Positions 1 through 8,660 are shown, counted from the stretch's first letter. The stretch is 64,000 nucleotides of DNA from an uncultured Lachnospiraceae bacterium (GCA_902775895.1 CACYNO010000003.1:1-64000), one strand, 5' to 3'. The notes: generated from the letters alone by a model not told the origin. Translations and numbers: made by a program.

Positions 1-2671
1 GATGCAAAGAAGCGTCAGTTTTTGAACAGGCTCTCCGGTGAGATTGCTAAACGTGGCATTATTGATGTGCTTCGTAATGGCGTGAAGGTATACCCTGCAG
101 ATCTCATCATGTTTTATCTGACACCTACGGAGAATAACGAGCAGGCAAGAATCATGTACGAAAAGAATATCTTCAGCGCCACAAGACAGCTGAGATATTC
201 TCAGGATGCTGGAAAGCTGGCTTTGGATGTTTGTCTGTTTATCAATGGGCTTCCGGTAATCACGATGGAGCTGAAAAACCAGCTGACAAAGCAGAACACG
301 GAGAATGCCGTTCGCCAGTACAAGGAAGATCGTGATTTCCACGACCTTCTGTTCTCCTTCAAGCGTTGCATGGTTCATTTTGCTGTCGATGATGCGACCA
401 TTCAGTTCTGTACAAAGCTTGCGGGGAAGGACAGCTGGTTCCTGCCATTTAACAAAGGATATGATGACGGCGCAGGTAATCCTCCGAATCCGGATGGATT
501 AATGACTGATTACTTGTGGAAAGATATTCTGACAAAGGGAAAGCTGTCCAGGATAATAGAGAACTATGCACAGGTTATCGAAGAGGTCGATGAGGATACT
601 AAGAAGAAGTCTATTAAACAGATTTGGCCTCGTTATCATCAGCTGGATTGCGTAGAAAAACTGCTTTCTGCTTGCTCATCAGCTCATCGGGCTGGAACAG
701 GATGGACATCCAATGATCGATTCTGTGCTTGTAGTTACTGACCGCCGTATTCTGGATAAGCAGATCCGTAATACTATCAAACAGTTTATGCAAGTAAAGA
801 ATACTGTGGTATGGGCGGAGCATTCCGGAGATCTCAGAAAAGCGATTCAGGACGGGAAGCGTATCATTATTTCAACGATAGAGAAGTTCCCTTATATTAT
901 TTCTGAAATCGGACAGGAACATAAAGACAATAAGTTTGCCGTTATCATAGACGAAGCCCATTCAGGACAGAGTGGACGAAATTCTGCGAATATGAACCTG
1001 GCGCTTTCCGGTATGGCGACAGATGATGATGCAGACAATGAAGATAAGATCAATGCGATGGTGGAAGGGCGTAAGCTTGTTTCGTCAGCGAGTTATTTTG
1101 CCTTTACAGCTACACCGAAGAATAAGACAGAAGAGATGTTTGGTGTTCCGTATGAAGAGGATGGAGAAATCAAGCATCGTCCGTTCCATGTCTATACTAT
1201 GAAGCAGGCGATACAGGAAGGCTTTATCGTTGATGTTTTACGTAATTATACAACGATAGATAGCTGGTATAAGCTGATGAAGACGGTGGAAGATGACCCG
1301 ATGTTTGATAAAAAGCGTGCACAGAAAAAATTGCGAGCGTTTGTTGAAGGGAAATCTGATGTTATCTCAAAAAAAGCTGAGATGATGGTTGAACATTTTC
1401 ATGAGCAGGTTATAGCAAAGAAGAAGCTTAATGGGCAAGCGCGCGCCATGGTGATAACAGCGAGCATCGCAAGGTGTATTGAGTATTATTATGCGATTAA
1501 CAAGTGCTTGTCTGAGAGGCATAGTCCGTACAAGACGATTGTGGCTTTTTCAGGAGAACAAAAACGTAATGGTGTAGATGAACCATTAACATCAGCAAAC
1601 TTGAATGGATTCAGCGATGCGAAAATTCCGAAAGAGTTTAAGAAGGATCCGTACAGAATACTTGTTGTGGCAGATATGTTCCAGACCGGCTTTGATGAGC
1701 CGCTTTTGCAAACGATGTACGTTGACAAACCGTTATATGATATTGCTGCAGTGCAGACACTTTCTCGATTGAATAGGGCTTGTCCGGGTAAAGACGAGGT
1801 TTATGTTCTTGATTTTGCAAATAAGACATCAGTAATTGAACGAGCGTTTTCGTATTATTACAGGACTACAATACTATCAGGACAAACAGATCCTAACAAG
1901 TTATATGATCTTATAACGTTGATGGAGAATTATCAAGTTTATGATGATAACGATGTAGAAAAATTAGTAGATCTTTTTCTTTGGGGAGCTGAGCGTGACA
2001 GGTTAGATCCAATTTTGGATGCTTGTGCGGCGATTTATAAAAAATTGGAACTGGACGATCGGATTAAATTTAAGAGTGCAGCAAAGTCATTTGTTCGTAC
2101 ATATAGTTTCCTTGGTGCGATCTTACCGTATGGAAATGTAGAATGGGAAAAATTATCCATTTTTATTAATTTGTTAATTCCTAAATTGCCGACACCAGGG
2201 ATAGAAGATTTGTCTGAAGGAATACTATCAACAGTTGATCTAAACAGTTATCGAAATGAGGCAAAAGAAGCTATTTCGATCAAAATGGAAGATACTGATG
2301 CAGAAATTGATCCTGTACCGGCGGGAACCATTGGACATATTGTCGAACCGGAGTTGGATCTTCTTTCTAAAATTGTCATGGATTTTAATGAAATGTTTGG
2401 GAATATAAAATGGAATGATGCCGACAATGTTCAACGTCAGATTCTTGTTATTCCGGAAATGGTTTCCAAGGACAAGAAATACCAAAACGCTATGAAGAAT
2501 TCGGATGAGCAGGAGGCTCGTACTGAGAGTGAACGCGCTCTTCAGCAGGTGATTTTTTCTATTATGGGGGATAATATGGAACTATTTAAACAGTTTCAGG
2601 ACAACCCTTCATTTAGAAAATGGTTATCAGATCTTGTGTTTAATCTTACATATGAGCCTGAAAAAGAATAG
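1..2671 (+). pseudogene. hsdR: Type I restriction endonuclease subunit R (HsdR), broken by an internal deletion and frameshift; 5' end outside the window
   Basis: HsdR is the ATP-dependent translocase and nuclease subunit of type I restriction systems. The reading frame is open from base 1 and ends at 741; a second frame carries the rest to 2671. The first part has the nuclease core (LDVCLF followed by MELKNQ, the D...ExK arrangement). The second has the helicase motifs DEAHSGQ, FTATPK, QTGFDEP and QTLSRLNRA. The second frame can be read back to about 671 as LAHQLIGLEQDGHP, which in the family directly follows the Walker A segment (HSAGSGKSNSIAW). Here KLLSA is joined almost directly to LAHQL, so roughly 25 codons including Walker A are missing and the frame has moved. 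The product should be inactive for ATP-driven restriction. hsdM and hsdS would lie upstream, outside the window. Confidence 0.9.
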
Positions 2672-2776
2672 GATACTTAAAGAAATTATTTTAATTGCCT
2701 GCTTCAATCATTCTTAAGAATGGGTTAAATTGTGCAAATAGTGATAGGCAAATAATTCGGTATAAAGGGGTATTAG

Positions 2777-3574
2777 ATGAATCAATCTATTGAATCGGAA
2801 AAAGATAAATTAAAGTTAGCAAAAAACGATGACGATAATAAATTGGCATCATCAATTCAAGATTTGTTTTTTTCTATCACAGAGTTGGTGCATAATGCCA
2901 TAGAGTGTTTTTTGCGGAATATAGATTTATCAAAAATCACAAGCCTGATACCTGACTATATGATAGCCATAAAAAAGCTGCAAGATCATCAATATGTTTT
3001 ATTTAATCATATCTCCAAGGAATACATGCAGCAAATCATTGATTCCAAGGATGTTGAGGCAACCATAATAGACTTTGAAAGTAAAAATTCTTACGAACGT
3101 TCAGCAACAATAATATCAAGCATTGGATGTCACGAGTATATTCAAGCGTATAAAATCCTGTATGACCAGACTGTCTCAGCATATGCATCTGGACAGTTTA
3201 ATGTTGCGGCGTTGGGGATTCTTGCATTGACGGATTCTGTTTTGAGTATAGTGGCAGATGACATAGATTCATCAAGCGGATATAAGCGCTGTCAGATAAT
3301 TTATGAAAATATAGATAATCAGAAAATTGTTCCTGATGAAGAAATTGAGTTTTTTTCTCTTGGATGGACGTTGGGCGAGACATATAAAACCCTTTATAAA
3401 AGAAATGATTTTTCAGGTCCAGAGCCTGTGTATATGAATAGAAATCGGATTATGCATGGGAGGTCTACGCGGATAATGACAAAAATAGATTGTATCAAGT
3501 TGTGGTATTTTTTGTACGGTCTCATTTTGATAAAAGAATACGAAAAGAAACACGGGAGTAAAACAAAATCATAA
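2777..3574 (+). CDS. Uncharacterised protein with a C-terminal HEPN-like motif
   Basis: 265 residues, ATG after a GGGG-containing ribosome site, 105 bp after hsdR. No named family is recognised. Near the C-terminus RNRIMHG fits the R-x4-H pattern of HEPN ribonucleases, in a helical context (DCIKLWYFLYGLILIKEY follows). HEPN proteins are frequent next to restriction systems, as abortive-infection RNases or as inactive tRNA- or protein-binding relatives. The N-terminal half is predicted helical without a signal peptide, so it is probably cytosolic. A 14-bp perfect palindrome (CATTCTTAAGAATG, 2709-2722) lies between hsdR and this gene and could be an operator or weak terminator. The HEPN call rests on one short motif and is tentative. 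Confidence 0.55.
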   Translation: MNQSIESEKDKLKLAKNDDDNKLASSIQDLFFSITELVHNAIECFLRNIDLSKITSLIPDYMIAIKKLQDHQYVLFNHISKEYMQQIIDSKDVEATIIDFESKNSYERSATIISSIGCHEYIQAYKILYDQTVSAYASGQFNVAALGILALTDSVLSIVADDIDSSSGYKRCQIIYENIDNQKIVPDEEIEFFSLGWTLGETYKTLYKRNDFSGPEPVYMNRNRIMHGRSTRIMTKIDCIKLWYFLYGLILIKEYEKKHGSKTKS

Positions 3575-3624
3575 ATCGATAAAGTAGTATTATTCGTGGG
3601 GTACTAATTTATTTAATGGAATGC

Positions 3625-3682
3625 CTTATAGACAACAATTTTTACATATGCTATATTGAGCTCCACGGCATTCGCCATATCT
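3625..3682 (+). repeat. 58-bp imperfect direct repeat, copy A
   Basis: About 47 of 58 positions match copy B at 4480-4537. Best conserved are the start (AGACAACAATTTTTA) and the end (CGGCATTCGCC). It lies upstream of the two small genes at 3812-4421, and copy B lies just downstream of them. No gene is seen in 3575-3811 beyond this repeat. Confidence 0.75.
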
Positions 3683-3811
3683 TTTGTGCTTTCGCATATA
3701 TTTCAGAGTAAAAGTGAAAAATGTTATTAAATTTTGAAAGAAAAGGATAAGGGTTGATTTTTGGGAAATAGGTTGCGACAAATTGACGGATAAAGAAAAA
3801 GAAATGAGAAT

Positions 3812-4108
3812 GTGAAAGAGGGAAAATTGCTTGCTATAAATGAAGAAAAAACCGACAAGCTGCTTCGTTCCATAAAGAAATCGTATCTCAAGGAGAACAC
3901 AACTATCGGCTTTGACAATGCATATAGTATATTCCATGAACAATGTCAAAATGGATGTTTTATTCGAATGAGTAATGCTAGCACAAAAATATTGAGTATC
4001 GTAAGTGAAAGCGGGAAGAATATAAAGCCACGTTTATGGGATAAAGACACAGGGTTAAATAGAAATCCTAAGAAGAGAAGAAAGAGAGGCGGAGAAAATG
4101 ATGAATAG
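3812..4108 (+). CDS. Small uncharacterised basic protein
   Basis: 98 residues starting at GTG; no ATG fits the frame upstream, and the GAAATGAGAATG stretch before it offers only a weak ribosome site. The product starts hydrophilic and ends in a strongly basic tail (NPKKRRKRGG), suggesting nucleic-acid or ribosome contact; no family is recognised. The stop overlaps the next start (ATGATGAATAG), so the two genes are translationally coupled. Both are bracketed by the 58-bp repeat. The gene is short, so it is accepted mainly because of the coupling. Confidence 0.5.
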   Translation: MKEGKLLAINEEKTDKLLRSIKKSYLKENTTIGFDNAYSIFHEQCQNGCFIRMSNASTKILSIVSESGKNIKPRLWDKDTGLNRNPKKRRKRGGENDE

Positions 4109-4421
4109 ATGGGATATATTTGTAATAACATTCTATTGTTTGGATGATTACTGGGATGATCATCAAACGGATGAACTTGGGAATATTTGCAGTTCCATGA
4201 ATCCATTCTTGTTTGAAGACAAAGGTTCTGCAGATCCGGCGGTTTGGGAGGTATTTTGTGAATATTACGAAGAAAAAGAATATAAGGTTGAAGAAGGGTT
4301 TGAAATTGCAAAAAAGTACGTTGCAACATTAGATAGTCAGGAAGCGACGAAGGCGATGGAAAATGTGTCGTTAGAAGAATGGAAAGACACCTATGAAGAA
4401 TATCTAAACCCAACTGAATAA
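4098..4421 (+). CDS. Small uncharacterised acidic protein
   Basis: 107 residues beginning MMNRWDIF, very acidic and rich in aromatic residues (DDYWDDH, EYYEEKEYK), with no membrane segment and no family recognised. It overlaps the preceding basic protein by 11 bases and has a good ribosome site (GAGGCGGAG) inside that gene. A basic/acidic coupled pair of about 100 residues each suggests two partners that bind each other; this is inference. Its last codons (EYLNPTE) recur as a fragment at 6059-6082. A terminator follows at once. Confidence 0.6.
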   Translation: MMNRWDIFVITFYCLDDYWDDHQTDELGNICSSMNPFLFEDKGSADPAVWEVFCEYYEEKEYKVEEGFEIAKKYVATLDSQEATKAMENVSLEEWKDTYEEYLNPTE

Positions 4422-4432
4422 GCTGTTGTTTT

Positions 4433-4462
4433 CGACTGTCGGTGACTTGTCGACAGTTTTTT
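4433..4462 (+). terminator. Rho-independent terminator
   Basis: Seven-base stem ACTGTCG/CGACAGT (4435-4441 with 4451-4457) followed by a T run. Placed 13 bases after the stop of the small acidic protein gene. Confidence 0.8.
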
Positions 4463-4479
4463 GTTATTTATGAAAACAT

Positions 4480-4537
4480 CTTACAGACAACAATTTTTAT
4501 GTATGATATATCGATTCCCGCGGCATTCGCCGTATCC
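4480..4537 (+). repeat. 58-bp imperfect direct repeat, copy B
   Basis: Partner of copy A (3625-3682). It starts about 18 bases after the terminator of the small gene pair. The 331-bp gap from 4422 to 4752 contains this repeat, two terminator-like hairpins and the promoter of the toxin-antitoxin pair. No convincing gene is seen in it, although a sequence resembling a ribosome site (TTAAGGAG, near 4575) is followed only by short frames. Confidence 0.75.
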
Positions 4538-4658
4538 TATATGATGTTCGTCACGAATTTTCAATCAAATTTTTAAGGAGACTGATATTTTAGATAATAA
4601 TGGCATTAATACCGTTGCGTCCCAATCTTCAATGAGGTTTAAAGCCATTGCAAACGAA

Positions 4659-4688
4659 ACCCATGAAGAGCGCTCTTCGGGGGTTTTT
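4659..4688 (+). terminator. Terminator-like hairpin
   Basis: Inverted repeat centred on the perfect palindrome GAAGAGCGCTCTTC, flanked by ACCC/GGGGGT and followed by TTTTTATTTTG. It insulates the toxin-antitoxin promoter from upstream transcription. Confidence 0.65.
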
Positions 4689-4700
4689 ATTTTGTTTTTA

Positions 4701-4729
4701 TTGATTTTATATCACTATGGTGATATATT
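4701..4729 (+). promoter_or_regulatory. Promoter with a palindromic operator in its spacer (toxin-antitoxin pair)
   Basis: TTGATT (4701-4706), 17 bases, TATATT (4724-4729). The perfect dyad ATATCAC-TATG-GTGATAT (4709-4726) fills the spacer and touches the -10. The downstream Xre-type protein is the obvious candidate to bind it and autorepress the operon. Confidence 0.7.
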
Positions 4730-4752
4730 GATAAAAAGGAGCATGAAAAACA

Positions 4753-5394
4753 ATGATACTCTGGCATGGATCTTCTAAGATAATAAAAAGTCCGAAGTAT
4801 GGTCTTGGTAACCCGCACAATGATTACGGCCTTGGTTTTTACTGCACAGAAAGTGAAGAAATGGCTAGGGAATGGGCCTGTGCGGATAAGGAAAACGGTT
4901 TTGCCAACTGTTATGATCTGGATACTGCCGGGCTCAGGATATGTGATCTTGGTAAAGAGCCTTATGATATCCTAAACTGGATGGCGGTGCTGGTGGATAA
5001 CAGATTGCCGGGCAACACATCATCTATGGGGAAAGCCGGAGCTGAGTTTCTGATCGAAAAGCATTTACCGGATCTGACGGGATTCGATGTGATAATCGGA
5101 AAAAGGGCAGATGATTCTTACTTCACATTTGCAAGGGCATTTCTTAATAATACTATCTCAGTGCGCCAGCTTTCTGAAGCGATGGAATTGGGAGATCTTG
5201 GGGAGCAGGTTGTCATAAAAAGCAAAAAAGCATTTGAGCGGTTAAAGTTCGTAAGATATGAAGAAACTCATTGGAGAAGATATTTTTATGACAGGATAAA
5301 CAGGGATAAGAAGGCCAGATCGGATTATAGGACATTAGCCGGGGTGGCAGATATAGACGGAGTATTTATAAGGGATCTGATGAGGGACAGATAA
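4753..5394 (+). CDS. DUF3990 protein, ADP-ribosyltransferase-like toxin candidate
   Basis: 213 residues. The N-terminal HGS (H5) and the YGLGFYCTESEEMAREWA stretch (25-42) are the signature of DUF3990, a family related to ADP-ribosyltransferases; the third motif region is GEQVVIKSKKAFERLKF. ART-type toxins use NAD to modify a macromolecule; the target here is unknown. The start at 4753 puts MILWHGS at the N-terminus and has AAAAGGA 12 bases upstream; an earlier ATG at 4743 opens only an 11-codon frame. Its stop overlaps the start of the HTH gene by one base (TAATG), as expected of a toxin-antitoxin operon. Confidence 0.8.
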   Translation: MILWHGSSKIIKSPKYGLGNPHNDYGLGFYCTESEEMAREWACADKENGFANCYDLDTAGLRICDLGKEPYDILNWMAVLVDNRLPGNTSSMGKAGAEFLIEKHLPDLTGFDVIIGKRADDSYFTFARAFLNNTISVRQLSEAMELGDLGEQVVIKSKKAFERLKFVRYEETHWRRYFYDRINRDKKARSDYRTLAGVADIDGVFIRDLMRDR

Positions 5395-6047
5395 TGAGAG
5401 CGTATGATGAAGCTTATCTTGAAGATGCCATGTTTTCAATGGGAGAGATGGTGGATTATGCCGTGTCTGACTGCGGCGTGGACATGGGAAGGTTTTTATC
5501 CCTTTTTTGTATATGCGGGATAGCGGATCTTATCGCAAGCGGACATCCGAAGTATCTTGCAGGAAAATCCGGAGTGGAGATCGCTTCGAATGTGTTTTTA
5601 AAAACCGGATTTGCGGAAGATCTGCCCAAGCCCGGGGAGCGTTTTAAGCAGGGAAAGTATTTCTGGTGCGGATGGATACTGGCATTTGCCCAGTGGAAGA
5701 CCGGATTTTCCTTTGAGCGGATACTGAAGGCGGTGCCTGCCGGAGAGCTGGAGAGGTTATATGGGGTACTCCATGAGGCGACGGAGGACAGGTTCGTTGA
5801 TATACTTATCGAAAGAGATGATGCGGACGCAGAGGAAAGGCGTATCACAAGGCTTCAGATGTACAGAAAGAGACTGGGGCTTACCCAGAAACAGCTGTCT
5901 GTTGATTCCGGTGTATCCCTCCGGTCGATCCAGATGTATGAACAAAGGAATAAGGACATCAATAAGGCGCATGCTGACAGTGTAATGAGGCTTGCGGATG
6001 CTCTCAAGTGTGAGGTGCCCGACCTTTTGGAGTTGGATGCAGGGTAA
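5394..6047 (+). CDS. Xre-family HTH protein, probable antitoxin for the DUF3990 protein
   Basis: 217 residues. The C-terminal 65 or so residues are a classical lambda-repressor-type HTH (RLGLTQKQLSVDSGVSLRSI, then ALKCEVPDLLEL). The N-terminal 150 residues are a separate domain that probably neutralises the toxin; they contain a cysteine-rich hydrophobic stretch (LFCICGIADLIASGHPKYL). It is translationally coupled to the toxin. It is expected to bind the toxin and, through the HTH, the palindrome at 4709-4726. The toxin-first gene order is less common in TA operons, but known for other pairs. Confidence 0.78.
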   Translation: MRAYDEAYLEDAMFSMGEMVDYAVSDCGVDMGRFLSLFCICGIADLIASGHPKYLAGKSGVEIASNVFLKTGFAEDLPKPGERFKQGKYFWCGWILAFAQWKTGFSFERILKAVPAGELERLYGVLHEATEDRFVDILIERDDADAEERRITRLQMYRKRLGLTQKQLSVDSGVSLRSIQMYEQRNKDINKAHADSVMRLADALKCEVPDLLELDAG

Positions 6048-6058
6048 AATGTTGTTTT

Positions 6059-6082
6059 AAAGAATATCTAAACCCGACTGAG
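6059..6082 (+). pseudogene. Gene-tail fragment matching the end of the 4098-4421 gene
   Basis: Reads KEYLNPTE and shares 21 of 22 bases (AGAATATCTAAACCC-A/G-ACTGA) with the 3' end of the small acidic protein gene. It starts 11 bases after the antitoxin stop. It looks like a leftover of a second copy of that gene, implying that the toxin-antitoxin segment was inserted into, or recombined with, a duplicated locus. Confidence 0.55.
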
Positions 6083-6114
6083 CCGTTCTGCTTTATAAAA
6101 AGCTACAGTTTCAT

Positions 6115-6162
6115 AAAGTCCTATGATTTTTGCAATAATATTTGCAAAAGTCATAGGACTTT
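6115..6162. terminator. Long inverted repeat, probable bidirectional terminator
   Basis: Two 21-base arms (6115-6135 and 6142-6162) around a 6-base loop TAATAT; 20 of 21 positions pair and the exception can form G-U. Both sides carry A/T runs, so it could stop transcription from either direction. It separates the toxin-antitoxin pair from the membrane protein gene. Confidence 0.7.
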
Positions 6163-6209
6163 TGGTATAAAGAATAAATTGAATGCTCTGACACCTGGAG
6201 AAACAAAAA

Positions 6210-7508
6210 ATGAAAATTTCAAAAAGAAAAACGGTTTTACAAATATTATCATTTCCCATTTCAATAATTGTTTTGGGTATAATTGGTCTTCTGTTAATGG
6301 CAGTTGTTTATTGTATACCTGCATCATACATGCAAAAAGGATTGGAAGAGTCTGCGATCATTATAGAAGACGAAGGTGCTCGCCCGTATATGATGTCTAG
6401 TGAAAGTTCGGCGTTAGATAATTTTACGGATGCACTTATGATGTTGACCGCAGGGCATGATAGCGCGGATGAAAATGCATGGTCGGCATCAATGAAATGC
6501 GGCAGAGATAAAGCGGAAGATTTAGCGCCGGATGAAACGCTGGTGTACATATATAAAGATAAGGGGAAAGATTGCTTTAACGTAGAGTATCCCAGATATT
6601 GGCACGGATATTTGTTGTTTTTAAAACCGTTGCTATGCTTTTTTAATTACGGAAACATACGATATATTATGATGTTTATTCAAATGGGATTGTTTTCTGT
6701 ATTGATCATAAAGCTTGCTCAAAAGGATAAAAGACTGATAATGCCGGTCATATTGGCGTGGATTTTTATGAATCCTGTAGCTACAATGATGAGTTTACAA
6801 TACAACACCGTAACGGTTATTACTTTTGCCTCAATGATAATGATGCTTGTATTGTCAGAAAAACTGGGGAATAATAAATTTGGTGGATACCGATGGAATA
6901 TGTTTTTCCTGCTTGCCGGCGCAGTAACATCTTTTTTTGATTTATTGACATTCCCGATAGTTGTTCTGGGATTGATGCTTCTTACATATGTGGGCATATT
7001 TGACCGAAAAACTGAAAAAAGAAAAAAACTATACAGATTCTTAATTACAATTTTGCTGTTATCATGCTCATGGATATTCGGATATCTGGGTATGTGGATT
7101 ATGAAATGGACGATAGGGAGTATAATTACAGGAGAAAACATATTTAGAAATGCAATTGAACAATTAGGTTTTAGGACATCCTCCGAATGGGGTGAAATAC
7201 GTATTTCATTTATTGAAGTAATAAAAAGACAGTTTGATATGTTGCCCCAAAGGATTTGGTTGATAATCATAATTGTATTAATAATATTTTTTGTAATATA
7301 TATTGTTCGTTATAGGAATTTTAAACTGAATTTGCTTGTTATCAATGCTTTGATTGCTGCGTATCCGTTCGTATGGTATTTAATTACAAAAAATCATTCC
7401 TTTATACATTCGTTCTTTACCTATAGAGAATTGGCGGTTGTAGTTTTTTCTTTATCGGAATTTGTTGCTTTGCATAAAAGTGATGGGAGAGTTTTGGGGA
7501 CTGCCTGA
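6210..7508 (+). CDS. Multi-spanning membrane protein of unknown function, possibly GT-C-like
   Basis: 432 residues. One N-terminal membrane segment is followed by an extracytoplasmic stretch of about 110 residues and then roughly eight hydrophobic segments. The motif EYPRYWHGYLLFLKPLL, before the second membrane segment, resembles an element seen in uncharacterised Lachnospiraceae membrane proteins that look like polyprenyl-sugar (GT-C) glycosyltransferases. No catalytic residue can be assigned here. The start has GGAG about 11 bases upstream. It is AT-richer than the ribosomal genes that follow and is probably acquired. Confidence 0.6.
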   Translation: MKISKRKTVLQILSFPISIIVLGIIGLLLMAVVYCIPASYMQKGLEESAIIIEDEGARPYMMSSESSALDNFTDALMMLTAGHDSADENAWSASMKCGRDKAEDLAPDETLVYIYKDKGKDCFNVEYPRYWHGYLLFLKPLLCFFNYGNIRYIMMFIQMGLFSVLIIKLAQKDKRLIMPVILAWIFMNPVATMMSLQYNTVTVITFASMIMMLVLSEKLGNNKFGGYRWNMFFLLAGAVTSFFDLLTFPIVVLGLMLLTYVGIFDRKTEKRKKLYRFLITILLLSCSWIFGYLGMWIMKWTIGSIITGENIFRNAIEQLGFRTSSEWGEIRISFIEVIKRQFDMLPQRIWLIIIIVLIIFFVIYIVRYRNFKLNLLVINALIAAYPFVWYLITKNHSFIHSFFTYRELAVVVFSLSEFVALHKSDGRVLGTA

Positions 7509-7530
7509 GTAAATGCGTATATGACAAGAC

Positions 7531-7559
7531 TTGACGCAGCCTGTTTAATCTGTTATGAT
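7531..7559 (+). promoter_or_regulatory. Sigma-A promoter of rpmG-secE-nusG
   Basis: TTGACG (7531-7536), 17-base spacer, TATGAT (7554-7559). Lies 76 bases before rpmG. Confidence 0.8.
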
Positions 7560-7634
7560 TCTTCAGCTGGACGACAAGTCTTTTTTTTATGTCCGGATCA
7601 GCTGCAAGTAAGTTTATGGGAGGTGGAATAAACC

Positions 7635-7784
7635 GTGAGAACCAAAATCATTTTGGCATGTACAGAGTGCCAGCAGAGAAACTACGACACAATGAAGGAG
7701 AAGAGGCTTCATCCTGACAGAATGGAGACCAAGAAGTATTGTAAATTCTGCAGAAAGCATACTTTACATAAGGAAACCAAGTAA
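7635..7784 (+). CDS. rpmG: 50S ribosomal protein L33
   Basis: 49 residues beginning [13 protein letters not shown], using a GTG start with GGGAGGTGG upstream (7619-7627). Two CxxC pairs (CTEC and CKFC) form a zinc-ribbon of the Cys4 L33 type. It binds 23S rRNA near the E site. First gene of the rpmG-secE-nusG operon, the usual Firmicute order. Confidence 0.95.
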   Translation: MRTKIILACTECQQRNYDTMKEKRLHPDRMETKKYCKFCRKHTLHKETK

Positions 7785-7808
7785 TTTTTATTCAAGTGGG
7801 GTTTGATT

Positions 7809-8096
7809 ATGGATGATAACACAAAAGACGGAGTAAAGACTCCTGAAGAAGACATTCAGAATCAGGAACAGAATACGGTAACTGCCACCACAGAGGAGGT
7901 TGCGACGGAAGCTGCGACCACCACTGCGGCTGCGGCAGTTCAGAAGCCGTCAGAGTTTTCTCAGATAGTATGGCCCAAAGCAGGGAGACTGTGGTCGGAG
8001 ACATTTACTGTCATCATAGTTGCGGCTATCATAGCCGTGATAATCTTTTTTGTGGACTTAGGACTGCGTACCGGAATAGAGTTCCTGATACAATAA
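7809..8096 (+). CDS. secE: Preprotein translocase subunit SecE
   Basis: 95 residues. A low-complexity N-terminal half rich in Thr, Glu and Ala is followed by the conserved core VWPKAGRLWSETFTVIIVAAIIA, with a single membrane segment typical of short Gram-positive SecE. It clamps SecY in the membrane. ATG at 7809 is chosen over the in-frame TTG at 7803; GTGGGG precedes it. The extended acidic/Thr-rich N-terminus is longer than in the roughly 60-residue minimal SecE. Confidence 0.92.
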   Translation: MDDNTKDGVKTPEEDIQNQEQNTVTATTEEVATEAATTTAAAAVQKPSEFSQIVWPKAGRLWSETFTVIIVAAIIAVIIFFVDLGLRTGIEFLIQ

Positions 8097-8116
8097 TTTA
8101 AGGAAAAGGTGAGTCG

Positions 8117-8659
8117 ATGGACGAAGCTAATTGGTATGTTGTGCATACCTATTCAGGATATGAGAATAAGGTAAAAGTCAATATTGATAAAACTGTCGAG
8201 AACAGAAACATGGGTGATCAGATCCTTGAGGTGATGGTACCGATGGAGAATGTCGTTGAGATGAAAAACGGCGTAAAGAAAGAATCTTCAAGAAAGATGT
8301 TTCCGGGATATGTGCTGGTCAAGATGGTTATGACAGATGAGGCGTGGTATGTGGTGAGGAACACCAGAGGTGTTACGGGCTTCGTTGGCCCGGGATCCAA
8401 GCCGGTGCCTCTTACATATCAGGAGATCAAGTCCCTTGGTATCGTTCTTCCGGAGGGGATGGAAGAGCCGCCGAAGCAGCGCATACAGTTTGCCGGGAAA
8501 GTCGGAGACAGAGCGCTTATCACAGGTGGTTCCTTATCCGGTACGGAAGGTGTCATAAGCATGATAAATGACAGCAAGCAGACAGTTACTATCAATGCAG
8601 AGATGTTTGGACGAGAGACACCTTTTGAGGTGGGCTTCGAGGATGTCCGGATCATTTAA
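8117..8659 (+). CDS. nusG: Transcription termination/antitermination factor NusG
   Basis: 180 residues: an N-terminal NGN domain (NWYVVHTYSGYENKV; FPGYVLVKM) that contacts RNA polymerase, and a C-terminal KOW domain (FAGKVGDRALITGGSLSG). It modulates pausing and couples transcription to translation. Start ATG with AAGGTGAG upstream, 20 bases after secE. Confidence 0.97.
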   Translation: MDEANWYVVHTYSGYENKVKVNIDKTVENRNMGDQILEVMVPMENVVEMKNGVKKESSRKMFPGYVLVKMVMTDEAWYVVRNTRGVTGFVGPGSKPVPLTYQEIKSLGIVLPEGMEEPPKQRIQFAGKVGDRALITGGSLSGTEGVISMINDSKQTVTINAEMFGRETPFEVGFEDVRII

Positions 8660-8660
8660 A

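Noticed and set aside
713..2671. HsdR second half as a separate gene starting at ATG 713
   Set aside because: The frame continues upstream as recognisable HsdR sequence (LAHQLIGLEQDGHP) and no ribosome site precedes 713; it is the rest of a broken gene.
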